Below, piece after piece: positions 1 through 8,000 of a stretch of 36,870 nt of DNA. The notes under the pieces are model-generated. The model was not told the origin of the DNA. It made no database searches and saw only the letters and a program-made list of their open reading frames with translations. This DNA comes from Actinomycetes bacterium (GTDB taxonomy: Bacteria > Actinomycetota > Actinomycetes > Propionibacteriales > Propionibacteriaceae): the NCBI GenBank assembly GCA_023419175.1, contig JAEZYG010000074.1, forward strand, positions 1 through 36,870, written 5' to 3'. Every line of letters begins with the position of its first letter. The stretch's first letter is position 1. Both the position numbers and the translations under genes were made by a program.

Positions 1-1118
1 ACCCCGTCTTATACCGTATCCGCAAAGTAGATCATCACCGGACAGGTTCTTCCTGGCCGATCTACCCCACCTATGACTGGGCTCATGGACAATCCGATGC
101 GATCGAAGGCGTGACCCATTCGATTTGTACTTTGGAATTCGTCAGCCACCGGCCTCTTTACGATTGGTGTCTTTCCCACCTCGATCTTCCTTATGAAAAG
201 CCCAAGCAGATCGAATTTGCCCGTCTGGAATTAACCCATACCGTCACCTCGAAGCGCCGTCTAGCTTCACTCATCGCAGACGGCATTGTCGATGGCTGGT
301 CCGATCCTCGTATGCCTACGTTGGCAGGTCTACGCCGCCGCGGATATCCACCGAGTGCCATCCGCTCTTTCTGCCGCGATATCGGAGTTTCTAAGACGAA
401 TGCCCGTCAAGCTATCGAGGAATTAGAAGCCTATGTACGTCGCGATTTGAATAAAACCGCACTGCGCCGCATGGCTGTGTTGCGTCCGCTTAAATTGACC
501 ATCACTAACTGGCCGGTAGGTCAGGTGGACTATTTCGAGATCGCAAACAATCCCGAAAATCCAGATGACGGAATGCGCACCGTCGCTTTCAGTGGCGAGC
601 TCTATATCGAAAGGGACGATTTCAGCGAGGTTCCTCCACCAAAGTTCTATCGCTTGTCCTTGGGGCGTGAAGTGCGTCTACGAGGCGCCTATTTTGTGAC
701 GGCAACCGATGTTATCAAGGATGAACATGGCGAAATTGTCGAGGTTCTCGCCACCTACGATCCGCAGACGCGCGGTGGTTCAGCTCCCGATGGACGCAAG
801 GTAAAATCCACGATGCATTGGGTTTCCGCTCCCCACGCAATTGAAGCCTCCGTGGCTTTATATGACCGTCTCTTTTCTGCTCCGGTACCAGGAGAATCCA
901 CCGGCGAGCCTCTTGACGATTTAAATCGCAATTCACGTGAGATCTTGACTGGATGCCAGGTGGAAGCCGCTTTGAAAGAGACGAAAGCTGGCGAGGTCGT
1001 CCAATTCGAGCGTCTAGGCTATTTCTGCGCCGACCCAAGCGAATTGATGCATTTCCATCGCACAGTCGGTCTGCGCGACGAGTGGGCTGCTATGCAGAAA
1101 CGCAGGGCGATAAGTTAA
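1..1118 (+). CDS. glnS: Glutaminyl-tRNA synthetase, C-terminal part (5' end cut off by the window)
   Basis: This enzyme charges tRNA(Gln) with glutamine in the cytoplasm, using ATP. The reading frame is already open at base 3, so only about the last 371 residues are present. The first visible residues read VLYRIRKVDHHRTG, followed by IYPTYDWAHGQSDAIEGVTHS and CTLEF, the block typical of the GlnRS catalytic core. DPRMPTLAGLRRRGYPPSAI and the VSKT signature follow. The rest matches the anticodon-binding beta-barrel region (RPLKLTITNWP). The stop is at 1116-1118. Many actinobacteria lack GlnRS and make Gln-tRNA through GatCAB, so its presence is a lineage marker. The next gene begins about 20 bases downstream with its own ribosome site. 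Identification is firm; the true start lies outside the window. Confidence 0.95.
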   Translation, partial: PVLYRIRKVDHHRTGSSWPIYPTYDWAHGQSDAIEGVTHSICTLEFVSHRPLYDWCLSHLDLPYEKPKQIEFARLELTHTVTSKRRLASLIADGIVDGWSDPRMPTLAGLRRRGYPPSAIRSFCRDIGVSKTNARQAIEELEAYVRRDLNKTALRRMAVLRPLKLTITNWPVGQVDYFEIANNPENPDDGMRTVAFSGELYIERDDFSEVPPPKFYRLSLGREVRLRGAYFVTATDVIKDEHGEIVEVLATYDPQTRGGSAPDGRKVKSTMHWVSAPHAIEASVALYDRLFSAPVPGESTGEPLDDLNRNSREILTGCQVEAALKETKAGEVVQFERLGYFCADPSELMHFHRTVGLRDEWAAMQKRRAIS

Positions 1119-1137
1119 TCGATTCGAGGAGAATGTG

Positions 1138-1935
1138 ATGACAGGCGATAAGAGCGACGATCTCGACAAGCTCCCTGACAGGAGCGATCCTCGCCTTGTC
1201 AAGTCCGACGAGGGGGATAGCAAGGATCGCAGCCTCTCCTCATCTGAGGATTCAGCGATCTGCATTACCGCGGAGCAGATCGCAATCTACGATTCTGTCT
1301 TATCCTCATCTCATGATGAGGATCGCAGGCCACACGTTTCAATGACGGTCAGTATCGTCCTTGTGGCCATCGCTTTGATCACATCGATAGTGATCGCAGC
1401 ATCGTCGTCTTATCTGCTTGCCAGGACAAGCACGATATCGCTCATCACCATAGCGGGAATCGCTGTAGCGGTCATGACCGCCGCATGGTTCATCTGGGCG
1501 CTTATCAAAGGCACTGGACGACGCTACGCCACTATCTCACCGATACTCCATGCAAGTGTGGTCATCCCTGGTCTTTATGGGATGGTCGCTGGATACGGAC
1601 TCTATTCGGCATTCGGCGCCTCTTTCCAGCCTCTCATCATCGCCATAGGACTAGCTGGCCTTATAGGTGTGGCGATTTCGATCGTCATCTTGATTCGAGA
1701 TCTCGACATTGCAGATCACCGTCTCGACGATCCTTCCTATGGTTATCGTGAAAGGGTTTCCCGTCCTTTAATCCATACGGTTGAAATCGATCTCAATTCC
1801 CATCACGGCGATGAATTGGTCTCGCGCGGATGCGGACCTTTACCGCGTCGCGGTACTTTGGCTGACGCGACGTTATGGGACGATCCAGCCGACGATGAAC
1901 CCACGCAGGTGATTAAACCTCGTCGCGCCCTTTAA
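1138..1935 (+). CDS. Unknown four-helix membrane protein with acidic N-terminal tail
   Basis: I do not recognise this 265-residue protein. The first about 65 residues are polar and rich in Asp and Ser. Four hydrophobic segments follow at about 69-93, 101-123, 134-158 and 164-186, and then a polar C-terminal tail of about 75 residues that ends in basic residues (KPRRAL). This predicts a cytoplasmic-membrane protein with both tails on the same side. I chose the ATG at 1138 because the ribosome site GAGGAG (1126-1131) sits 6 bases before it; an in-frame GTG at 1135 is only 3 bases away. It follows glnS by about 20 bases and may be co-transcribed. No enzymatic motif is visible, and small actinobacterial integral membrane proteins of this layout usually lack an assigned function. 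Confidence 0.7.
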   Translation: MTGDKSDDLDKLPDRSDPRLVKSDEGDSKDRSLSSSEDSAICITAEQIAIYDSVLSSSHDEDRRPHVSMTVSIVLVAIALITSIVIAASSSYLLARTSTISLITIAGIAVAVMTAAWFIWALIKGTGRRYATISPILHASVVIPGLYGMVAGYGLYSAFGASFQPLIIAIGLAGLIGVAISIVILIRDLDIADHRLDDPSYGYRERVSRPLIHTVEIDLNSHHGDELVSRGCGPLPRRGTLADATLWDDPADDEPTQVIKPRRAL

Positions 1936-2113
1936 GATCGTGATAGCTATATTTCACAGAAGTCCTTCTAGCTTTTTAGAGATCTTTCACGAACTTTCTC
2001 TCGATGCCTGTCCGCCCTCTTGGAAAAGGCAAAGTCTTGGGTAGCCTGATCGCTGAGTATCCATATCTACCGTCTATCGGTGCTGTCTCAAGGAGAGAAT
2101 CATCGCCAGCTCA

Positions 2114-4069
2114 GTGAAAAAATCAATTGCCCTCGTAGCGACCGCCACTGCCTTTGGCTATATTCCCGTCGCTGCCACCCAGATATCTCACGCTTTCGCA
2201 GACGATTCTCCTCTCGCCGCTTCACCAAGTCCGGATGAAGGTTCCGCCCTTGACAAGGCTAAGGAAGAGACGCGTGAGACGATCTCAACGATCCGCCGCT
2301 CCATCGCGTTGACATTGAACGCTGAAGATCAAAGCTATTACACCCTCATGTTGACGGCGTGTAATGAAGCATCTTCTGCTCTCGACGAGGCAAAGACTGC
2401 CGATGAAGCTCGCCGTATTGGTCAAGAGATAGAACAAAAACTTGCCGATATCTACAACGACGCTACCGAACAAGCGGTCATGCTTGTCACCCGCTATACC
2501 GAACATGCCACTGAACGGACAACTGATCCACGCGTTCAGACAAAATTGAATGAGCGTCGCGATCAATTTCTTGAACAGATCCGTCAAAATCACGGAATCT
2601 ACACCAATCAGGAATCCATCTTCTCCCCTCTGCGTTTCGATACCTATACCTATTTAGCGATGGACGAACGCGAGGTTGCGAAGGAAGATCTGAAGGCAGA
2701 ATATGACCGTCTCCTCGCTGGGGATTCATCTACGGGTAAAAGCTATAGCGAAGACGAATTGACTCAGATGAAGAAGGTCTATGATGATGCCATTCAAGCA
2801 TTGGACGATCTCCCTCTTCCCTCTCTGAATGCTGTCGATGCTCGCAATGCTGAGCTGATCGATTCCACCAGAAAGTCCATCCCTAAAGAATTAGCCGAAG
2901 CTAAAAAGGCGTTGAACGCGATCACCCCTACTGCTGAGCCAGCTCCCGTAGAACCTGAATCGGGTGAGGAAACTGAGGTAGATGAGAATAGCCCTGTCAG
3001 CGGGGAAGAAAATGGTGAGGTATCAAAGCCTGATCTTGGTGAGGGAAGCGAACCCAGTGGAGAAGATAAGGATCCCGAGGCAGAAAATGGGGGAAGCGAA
3101 AAGCCTGTTACAGATAACGGCGATGAATCCACTCCTGTATCACCAGAGGTTAGCCCTGGAGGACATGAGACCCTTGAGGGTAATGGCGATCACGAGGTGA
3201 GGCAGCCTTCACCTACGACAGATAGCTCCACTCCAGAAGATCCGTCAGCCCAACCCATTCCTCCTGTCAGCGGAGAGACTGATGAGAACGGATCTGAGCC
3301 TGGAGAAGGAGATGACAAGGCATCTCCCGACGCAGATGGATCTAAACCGGATAGCGAATCGCCTACTGCTTCCACCACCGAGGGAGGAGAGGGAGCTGCT
3401 GGTGAACCGACAGATCCGAATACGAGCGAAGCTGAATCAGGATCTCCCACTCCCGAAGGCGATAACAGCGACTCGGAGAGCGAAGGCACTCTCCAGCCCA
3501 GCTCACCTAAGACCGACACCGAGGAAGAATCTAAGCTAAGCGAAACAGATAAGAGTGAGGAAGATCCTAAGAGCGGTGAGACTGGTAACGATCCATCTGC
3601 TAGCCTTCCGAACCTTGATGGTGGCAACGGGGATGTACAACTACCTCCCACATCAGATCCTGTTCAACCTGGTGACAATTCTCAGCCTGAAAATACCGGG
3701 CACAATGGAAGCCAACCAGATGGCGACAAGACCGATGGCGAGGACAAAGCTCCTGCCGCCGATGAGAATTCATCTGATGGCAATGTGAATGAGTCTGAAG
3801 CTGGAATCAATGAAGGAGCTGAGAGCGATAGGCAAGAAGCTGGAAAGGTAGGTCAACCGTCCAATTCCAAAGGTGAGACCACTTCGAAAGATTCTGCTAC
3901 CTACATTCCAGCACGCGCTCAGCTAGGTGAGCATGACACTACCGAAAAGAGCTCTGCTCCAAAACGCGCCTTGGATCTACCCAAGACGGGAATGAGTAGC
4001 TCTGCACCGATCGCAGTGATTCTCTCACCGGTGGTTCTTGCCACCTTGATTCGTCGTCGCCGTCGCTGA
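2114..4069 (+). CDS. Sortase-anchored, acidic Ser/Glu/Pro-rich surface protein (LPKTG)
   Basis: This is a 651-residue cell-wall protein. It has an N-terminal signal peptide (Lys-Lys, then a hydrophobic run to about residue 29, with a likely cleavage after AFA). Residues about 35-275 form a charged, helical region with heptad-like patterns. Residues about 280-610 are a low-complexity stalk of Ser, Glu, Asp, Gly, Pro and Asn. The C-terminus is a classic sorting signal: LPKTG at 622-626, a hydrophobic stretch and five arginines. Sortase would cut between Thr and Gly and link it to peptidoglycan. No sortase gene is in the window. The likely role is as an adhesin or wall spacer; the ligand is unknown. 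The first ATG/GTG/TTG-type start is GTG 2114, but the only strong ribosome site (AAGGAG, 2090-2095) is 18 bases upstream, which is odd. An in-frame ATC at 2102 has the ideal spacing. Confidence 0.85.
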   Translation: MKKSIALVATATAFGYIPVAATQISHAFADDSPLAASPSPDEGSALDKAKEETRETISTIRRSIALTLNAEDQSYYTLMLTACNEASSALDEAKTADEARRIGQEIEQKLADIYNDATEQAVMLVTRYTEHATERTTDPRVQTKLNERRDQFLEQIRQNHGIYTNQESIFSPLRFDTYTYLAMDEREVAKEDLKAEYDRLLAGDSSTGKSYSEDELTQMKKVYDDAIQALDDLPLPSLNAVDARNAELIDSTRKSIPKELAEAKKALNAITPTAEPAPVEPESGEETEVDENSPVSGEENGEVSKPDLGEGSEPSGEDKDPEAENGGSEKPVTDNGDESTPVSPEVSPGGHETLEGNGDHEVRQPSPTTDSSTPEDPSAQPIPPVSGETDENGSEPGEGDDKASPDADGSKPDSESPTASTTEGGEGAAGEPTDPNTSEAESGSPTPEGDNSDSESEGTLQPSSPKTDTEEESKLSETDKSEEDPKSGETGNDPSASLPNLDGGNGDVQLPPTSDPVQPGDNSQPENTGHNGSQPDGDKTDGEDKAPAADENSSDGNVNESEAGINEGAESDRQEAGKVGQPSNSKGETTSKDSATYIPARAQLGEHDTTEKSSAPKRALDLPKTGMSSSAPIAVILSPVVLATLIRRRRR

Positions 4070-4084
4070 ACATCACTATGTGGC

Positions 4085-4122
4085 ATGAAGGGGAGGGGAG
4101 GATCTCATCCCCTCCTCTTCAT
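4085..4122. terminator. Bidirectional terminator between convergent genes
   Basis: A long inverted repeat has left arm GAAGGGGAGGGGA (4087-4099) and right arm TCCCCTCCTCTTC (4108-4120) with one mismatch. It extends by AT on each side and has an 8-base loop. It lies between the stop of the LPKTG protein (4069) and the stop of the convergent hydrolase, with which it overlaps at 4122. It can end transcription from both sides, although there is no long T run. Confidence 0.6.
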
Positions 4123-4955
4123 CAACTTAAGAAGTCGAGCAATGCTGTGGTGACGACCTGCTCATGGGAGGACAAGATCCCGTGGGGACCATCCTCAATC
4201 GTCACCACCGAAGCTGTCGGGATACGCCCCATACGAGCGCCGCTCGCCTCAAAGGGGACGATTTGATCGGCCCGTCCATGGATAACGAGGACAGGAATAG
4301 CGATTTTGTCCACATCGGAACGGAAATCGCTAGCCCAGGTGGCGATAGATTCACTCAAAGCACGCGATAGAGCTGGTTCAGCCCATCTCAGTGACGTTTC
4401 GATCTGTTCGGGATCGACCATAAGACGTTGTTGACCGCTATCGTCGATGGAGTAGAAGGTCGTTAAAAACTGCTGAAGGAATCCCTCACGATCTGCAGCA
4501 AATTCTTTTTGCATCTGACAAACAGCGTCTGTCGATAGCGCCCCTTCAGCATTATCGGGATGCTCGATACCTAAGCATGGAGTGATGGCTCCGATAAAGA
4601 CAGCTCCCGTCACCCGTCCCGTACCATAACGTCCGATATATCGGGCGACTTCACCCCCACCCATGGAAAATCCGACAAGACACACATCGACCAGATTGAG
4701 ATGGGTCATCACAGCATTGAGGTCGGCAGCGAAAGTGTCGTAATCGTATCCGTTCTCAGGCTTAAAAGATTGCCCAAAACCGCGACGATCATAGGTGATG
4801 ACACGGTGACCAGCCTCCACAAGACTATGAGAGATGGCATCCCATGATGCATGGCTGAGTGGCCATCCGTGGATTAAAACGATCGGACGTCCTCGGCCGC
4901 CAGAATCGGTATAGAACAATCCGTCGCGGATCTCATCGATAGGGATATAGGGCAT
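4122..4955 (-). CDS. Alpha/beta hydrolase, cofactor-free haloperoxidase (chloroperoxidase) type
   Basis: The protein has the alpha/beta-hydrolase fold: oxyanion-hole HGW, a nucleophile elbow GFSMGGGE (the Ser is residue 97 from the chosen start), a catalytic Asp in GRADQIVPF, and His in DGPHGI. The GFSMGGGE elbow and the GWPLSHASWD stretch are typical of the non-haem bromo/chloroperoxidase group. Those proteins act as esterases or perhydrolases, and their true substrates are usually unknown. The length (277 residues) is normal for the group, and there is no signal peptide, so it is cytoplasmic. I start it at ATG 4955 because AAGGAG lies 5 bases upstream; a GTG at 4961 overlaps that ribosome site. 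It is a single-gene unit facing the + strand genes, divergent from the PBP gene with about 130 bases between them. Confidence 0.85.
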   Translation of the reverse strand: MPYIPIDEIRDGLFYTDSGGRGRPIVLIHGWPLSHASWDAISHSLVEAGHRVITYDRRGFGQSFKPENGYDYDTFAADLNAVMTHLNLVDVCLVGFSMGGGEVARYIGRYGTGRVTGAVFIGAITPCLGIEHPDNAEGALSTDAVCQMQKEFAADREGFLQQFLTTFYSIDDSGQQRLMVDPEQIETSLRWAEPALSRALSESIATWASDFRSDVDKIAIPVLVIHGRADQIVPFEASGARMGRIPTASVVTIEDGPHGILSSHEQVVTTALLDFLS

Positions 4956-5085
4956 CGTCACTCCTTCGTAGATCGCCTGTAGAACTCCAGTATCGTCCTC
5001 AGTTCATTCGCCATCAAGACCCTACGGACGGATTGATACGACACCTGTCATCCTCATCCTTCCTTGTCCATCATTGGGATAGCCT

Positions 5086-7011
5086 GTGTTCATGGGAGAT
5101 ATTCGTCACATACGTCTTGGCGCCCTCATCATCACCTTCTGTCTATTGATGACGAGCTGCTCAGCGATTGGACGTCGCCCTCCTCGCGGCGCCGATGAAA
5201 TGCTATCCGCTCTCTGTTCAGCTTTAATCTCTGGAGATATCTCCTCGCTGCCATGGACGGATTCCTCCTATGCTCAAGCTGATTATCGGCAGATCATGAG
5301 CGCAATGGACGATTTACGTCCGAATATCACCATTGAATCTGTCGATTATGACTCGTCTGGAAAGAATGGCACCGCCCATCTCGCCCAGGTCTATCCCTTC
5401 CCCTCTCAAGAGTGGAAATTCACGTCATCTGTATCGATTTCCTATCGTGATGGGGGATGGACGATGCAATGGTCACCTCAAGTAATTCATCCTCAGTTAA
5501 CATCAAAGACGCGCTTGAGTCATGATCTACTTCCGGCGAAAAGAGCTCCTATTCTTGCCCATGACGGACGGGCGCTCGTCGAGAATAGAACCGTTTATCG
5601 AATTGGACTCGATAAGACATTGGTAGACGAAACTACTCAAGAATCCTCAGCGAGATCCCTCGCAGCCTTGCTGAATATCGATGCCGATGCCTACGTTTCC
5701 CAAGTCAAAGCATCAGGTCCCCTCGCTTTCGTTGAAGCGATCGTCTTAAGACAAGGGGAAGTACCCGAAGATGCCCAGAAAATTCCGGGGATTCAAGCCT
5801 TAGAGACCACCCGTCCGCTTGCTATCTCGAAAGAATTCGCCCGTCCTCTCCTGGGAACATCGGGAGAGGTCAATGCTGAACAGATCGAAAAATCCAATGG
5901 ACGTTTACACGTGGGAGATATCGTCGGCCTCAGCGGTCTTCAGGCGCGATATGACGAACAGTTAAGAGGTCGCGAAGGACATCGTATCTCGATCATCGCC
6001 CGCAGCGATGAGCAAATCGCTTCTCTCCCAGCAAGCTCATCACCTGTCGATGGCGAAGCTGAAACTATCGACCCTCCTTTCGATCTATTCTCCTCTGCCC
6101 CCCAGGACGGAGATCCTCTTCAGACCACATTGGATATCGATATTCAACAAAAAGTGGACGATGTCTTAGCTCCTCTCAACGATAATCTCTATCTCGTCGC
6201 CGTCCTTGACGCCAAGACGGGAGCGGTAAGAGCCTTGGGCAATTCACCCCAGGCCAAGGGGCAAAATCTGGCTGCGACAGGGACTTATCCTCCAGGATCG
6301 ACGATGAAGATCGCTTCGTCTTTAGCTGCGATCCGTCAGGGGAAAAATGCCGATTCCTTAGTCGCCTGCAATGCAAAGACGAATATCGGAGGTCGAGTAT
6401 TTACCAATTACCGTGGGTATCCCGCACACCACATAGGCCAGATCCGCATGGGAGAAGCCTTAGCTCAATCGTGCAATACCGCTTTTATGAATGAGATCTC
6501 CCCCATGTCGCCTTCCGCTCTACCCGAAGCGGCGTCTTCTTTAGGCCTGGGTGTTGATTACGATATCGGTTTCGATGCTTTCCTGGGCAAAGTTCCGCCC
6601 AGCGATGACGAGGTGATGAGAGCCGCCGACTCCATCGGACAAGGCCAGGTCACCGCATCGATTTTGGCTATGACCTCGGTAGCCACTTCGGTTTCTGCTG
6701 GGCATACCGTCCTTCCGTGGCTCATCGAAGGACATCAACCCTCCTCCCAAGCCCCTGCCCTCACAGAACAGGAAGCTGAAATTTTGCGCTCCATGATGCA
6801 TGAGGTCGTCAGCGGAGATGGAAGCGCTCGCTATGTAGGGGATATTTTGCAGGCAGGTAAGACTGGATCTGCCGAATTTGGATCCGAGAATCCACCTAAG
6901 ACGCATGGGCTGGTCGTCGGTTTTAATGACCGCTATGCGATCGGTGTCTTTGAATACGATTCAACATCTAAAGAGACGATCTCGCGGATTATCCACACCG
7001 TCTTGTCTTAA
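5086..7011 (+). CDS. Penicillin-binding lipoprotein (class B transpeptidase with MecA-type N-terminal domain)
   Basis: This D,D-transpeptidase cross-links peptidoglycan outside the membrane. The N-terminus has a hydrophobic signal ending in LLMTSCS, a probable lipobox with the Cys as lipid anchor. Residues about 35-150 resemble the NTF2-like MecA N-terminal domain, followed by a dimerisation region (to about 330). The transpeptidase domain carries all three catalytic motifs: STMK at 405-408 (nucleophile Ser405), SCN at 462-464 and KTGS at 592-595. The layout matches the PBP-lipo group of actinobacteria. GTG 5086 with GGGA 6-10 bases upstream is taken as the start; ATG 5092 is an alternative. 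It ends about 45 bases before the MscS gene and may share its transcript. Confidence 0.9.
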   Translation: MFMGDIRHIRLGALIITFCLLMTSCSAIGRRPPRGADEMLSALCSALISGDISSLPWTDSSYAQADYRQIMSAMDDLRPNITIESVDYDSSGKNGTAHLAQVYPFPSQEWKFTSSVSISYRDGGWTMQWSPQVIHPQLTSKTRLSHDLLPAKRAPILAHDGRALVENRTVYRIGLDKTLVDETTQESSARSLAALLNIDADAYVSQVKASGPLAFVEAIVLRQGEVPEDAQKIPGIQALETTRPLAISKEFARPLLGTSGEVNAEQIEKSNGRLHVGDIVGLSGLQARYDEQLRGREGHRISIIARSDEQIASLPASSSPVDGEAETIDPPFDLFSSAPQDGDPLQTTLDIDIQQKVDDVLAPLNDNLYLVAVLDAKTGAVRALGNSPQAKGQNLAATGTYPPGSTMKIASSLAAIRQGKNADSLVACNAKTNIGGRVFTNYRGYPAHHIGQIRMGEALAQSCNTAFMNEISPMSPSALPEAASSLGLGVDYDIGFDAFLGKVPPSDDEVMRAADSIGQGQVTASILAMTSVATSVSAGHTVLPWLIEGHQPSSQAPALTEQEAEILRSMMHEVVSGDGSARYVGDILQAGKTGSAEFGSENPPKTHGLVVGFNDRYAIGVFEYDSTSKETISRIIHTVLS

Positions 7012-7057
7012 CCCTCCATAGTTGACAAGGTGGACTATCGAAAAAAGGAGGAAAGTG

Positions 7058-7927
7058 ATGCGCTTCACCTGGCCAAACACCGTGATAGATATCGTTGCGA
7101 TCATAGCGATAAGCCTTGTCATTCGAGGGATTCTCATCCATCTGATCGATCGGGCAATCGCACAGGCAGCCAAGAGAAGCGAAGAGCGCACATCGTCTTT
7201 AGGAAAGAGAGCTGTCAGCGCTTTAGCTAAAGCTGGGGGGATCGACACCGCCCGACAGACAAACCGCACCCGTACATTGGGATCCCTTCTGCGTTCAGTG
7301 GTCAATGCGGTGATCTTCCTCATCGCGTTATTGATGATCTTGCAGTCGATGAATCTCAATATTGCGCCGATCTTAGCTTCAGCAGGTATTGGAGGGGTCG
7401 CTTTAGGATTTGGCGCTCAAAGCCTGGTCAAAGACATCATCTCAGGTATCTTTCTCATCTTGGAAGACCAGCTCGGCGTCGGCGATTGGGTGACGATCAA
7501 TGCGGTGAGTGGACGGGTCATCAGCATCGGTCTGCGATGTAGTCAGATTCAAGATTCCAACGGACAAATCTGGTATCTGCGCAATGGCGAAATCACCCGT
7601 CTGGGCAACCAAACTCAAGGCTGGTCGAGCAGCTATCTGCATTTTCCCGTCATGGCGAGTGAAGATCCTGAAAAAATCCTGGCTATCTTGTCGACAGTAT
7701 GCGAACAGTTCAATAGCGATCCGACCTGGGCGTCCACCCTTATCGAGGATATTTCCGCACTGGGATTGACCTCTATCGAGCATCGTGAAGCCCGCTATAC
7801 GATCAGCGCTAAATGCGTCAGCAATCAGCAAGGGGATTTGGAACGAGCCTTGAGAACGGCAGTGATTTCATCATTCAATAAAGAATCCGTCACCTTAGCT
7901 GAGTTTTCCCCACGCCAAGAGGGATGA
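7058..7927 (+). CDS. MscS-family mechanosensitive channel
   Basis: This is a small-conductance mechanosensitive channel that opens under membrane tension to release solutes on osmotic downshift. The 289-residue protein has an N-terminal helix, a second hydrophobic segment, and the diagnostic pore-helix block LNIAPILASAGIGGVALGFG with AQSLVKDIISG, rich in Gly and Ala. The beta domain follows (QLGVGDWVTI, WYLRNGEI) and then the alpha/beta C-terminal domain. The ATG at 7058 is chosen because AAGGAGG (7045-7051) ends 6 bases before it. Upstream in-frame TTG 7022 would put the ribosome site inside the gene. It lies just after the PBP gene and ends at a hairpin at 7952. Confidence 0.92.
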   Translation: MRFTWPNTVIDIVAIIAISLVIRGILIHLIDRAIAQAAKRSEERTSSLGKRAVSALAKAGGIDTARQTNRTRTLGSLLRSVVNAVIFLIALLMILQSMNLNIAPILASAGIGGVALGFGAQSLVKDIISGIFLILEDQLGVGDWVTINAVSGRVISIGLRCSQIQDSNGQIWYLRNGEITRLGNQTQGWSSSYLHFPVMASEDPEKILAILSTVCEQFNSDPTWASTLIEDISALGLTSIEHREARYTISAKCVSNQQGDLERALRTAVISSFNKESVTLAEFSPRQEG

Positions 7928-7951
7928 TTATCCTTTCGACGTTATCCGCTT

Positions 7952-7975
7952 GGGCGTGCTAGCTTAGGCAAGCCC
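7952..7975 (+). terminator. Intrinsic terminator after the MscS gene
   Basis: The arms GGGCGTGC (7952-7959) and GCAAGCCC (7968-7975) pair with one mismatch around an 8-base loop and are followed at once by TTTT. It ends the PBP-MscS transcription unit just before the next promoter. Confidence 0.55.
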
Positions 7976-7992
7976 TTTTCACCTCTTAGAAT
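7964..7992 (+). promoter_or_regulatory. Candidate promoter for a leaderless CCA-transferase mRNA
   Basis: A -10-like TAGAAT at 7987-7992 lies 17 bases downstream of a weak -35 TTAGGC (7964-7969). The GTG start of the next gene is at 8001, 8 bases after the -10, so transcription would begin at or next to the start codon. No ribosome site precedes the GTG, which fits a leaderless message, a common arrangement in actinobacteria. The -35 overlaps the preceding terminator. Confidence 0.45.
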
Positions 7993-8000
7993 GGTCAGTT

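Noticed and set aside
3190..3651. Antisense and alternative-frame open frames within the LPKTG protein gene
   Set aside because: The repetitive Ser/Glu/Pro codons leave other frames open by composition; only the + frame has a signal peptide and a sorting signal.
6989..6997. Perfect DnaA box TTATCCACA at the end of the PBP gene
   Set aside because: It is a single isolated copy in well-conserved coding DNA (residues near IIHT). One such match in a window of this size is compatible with chance.
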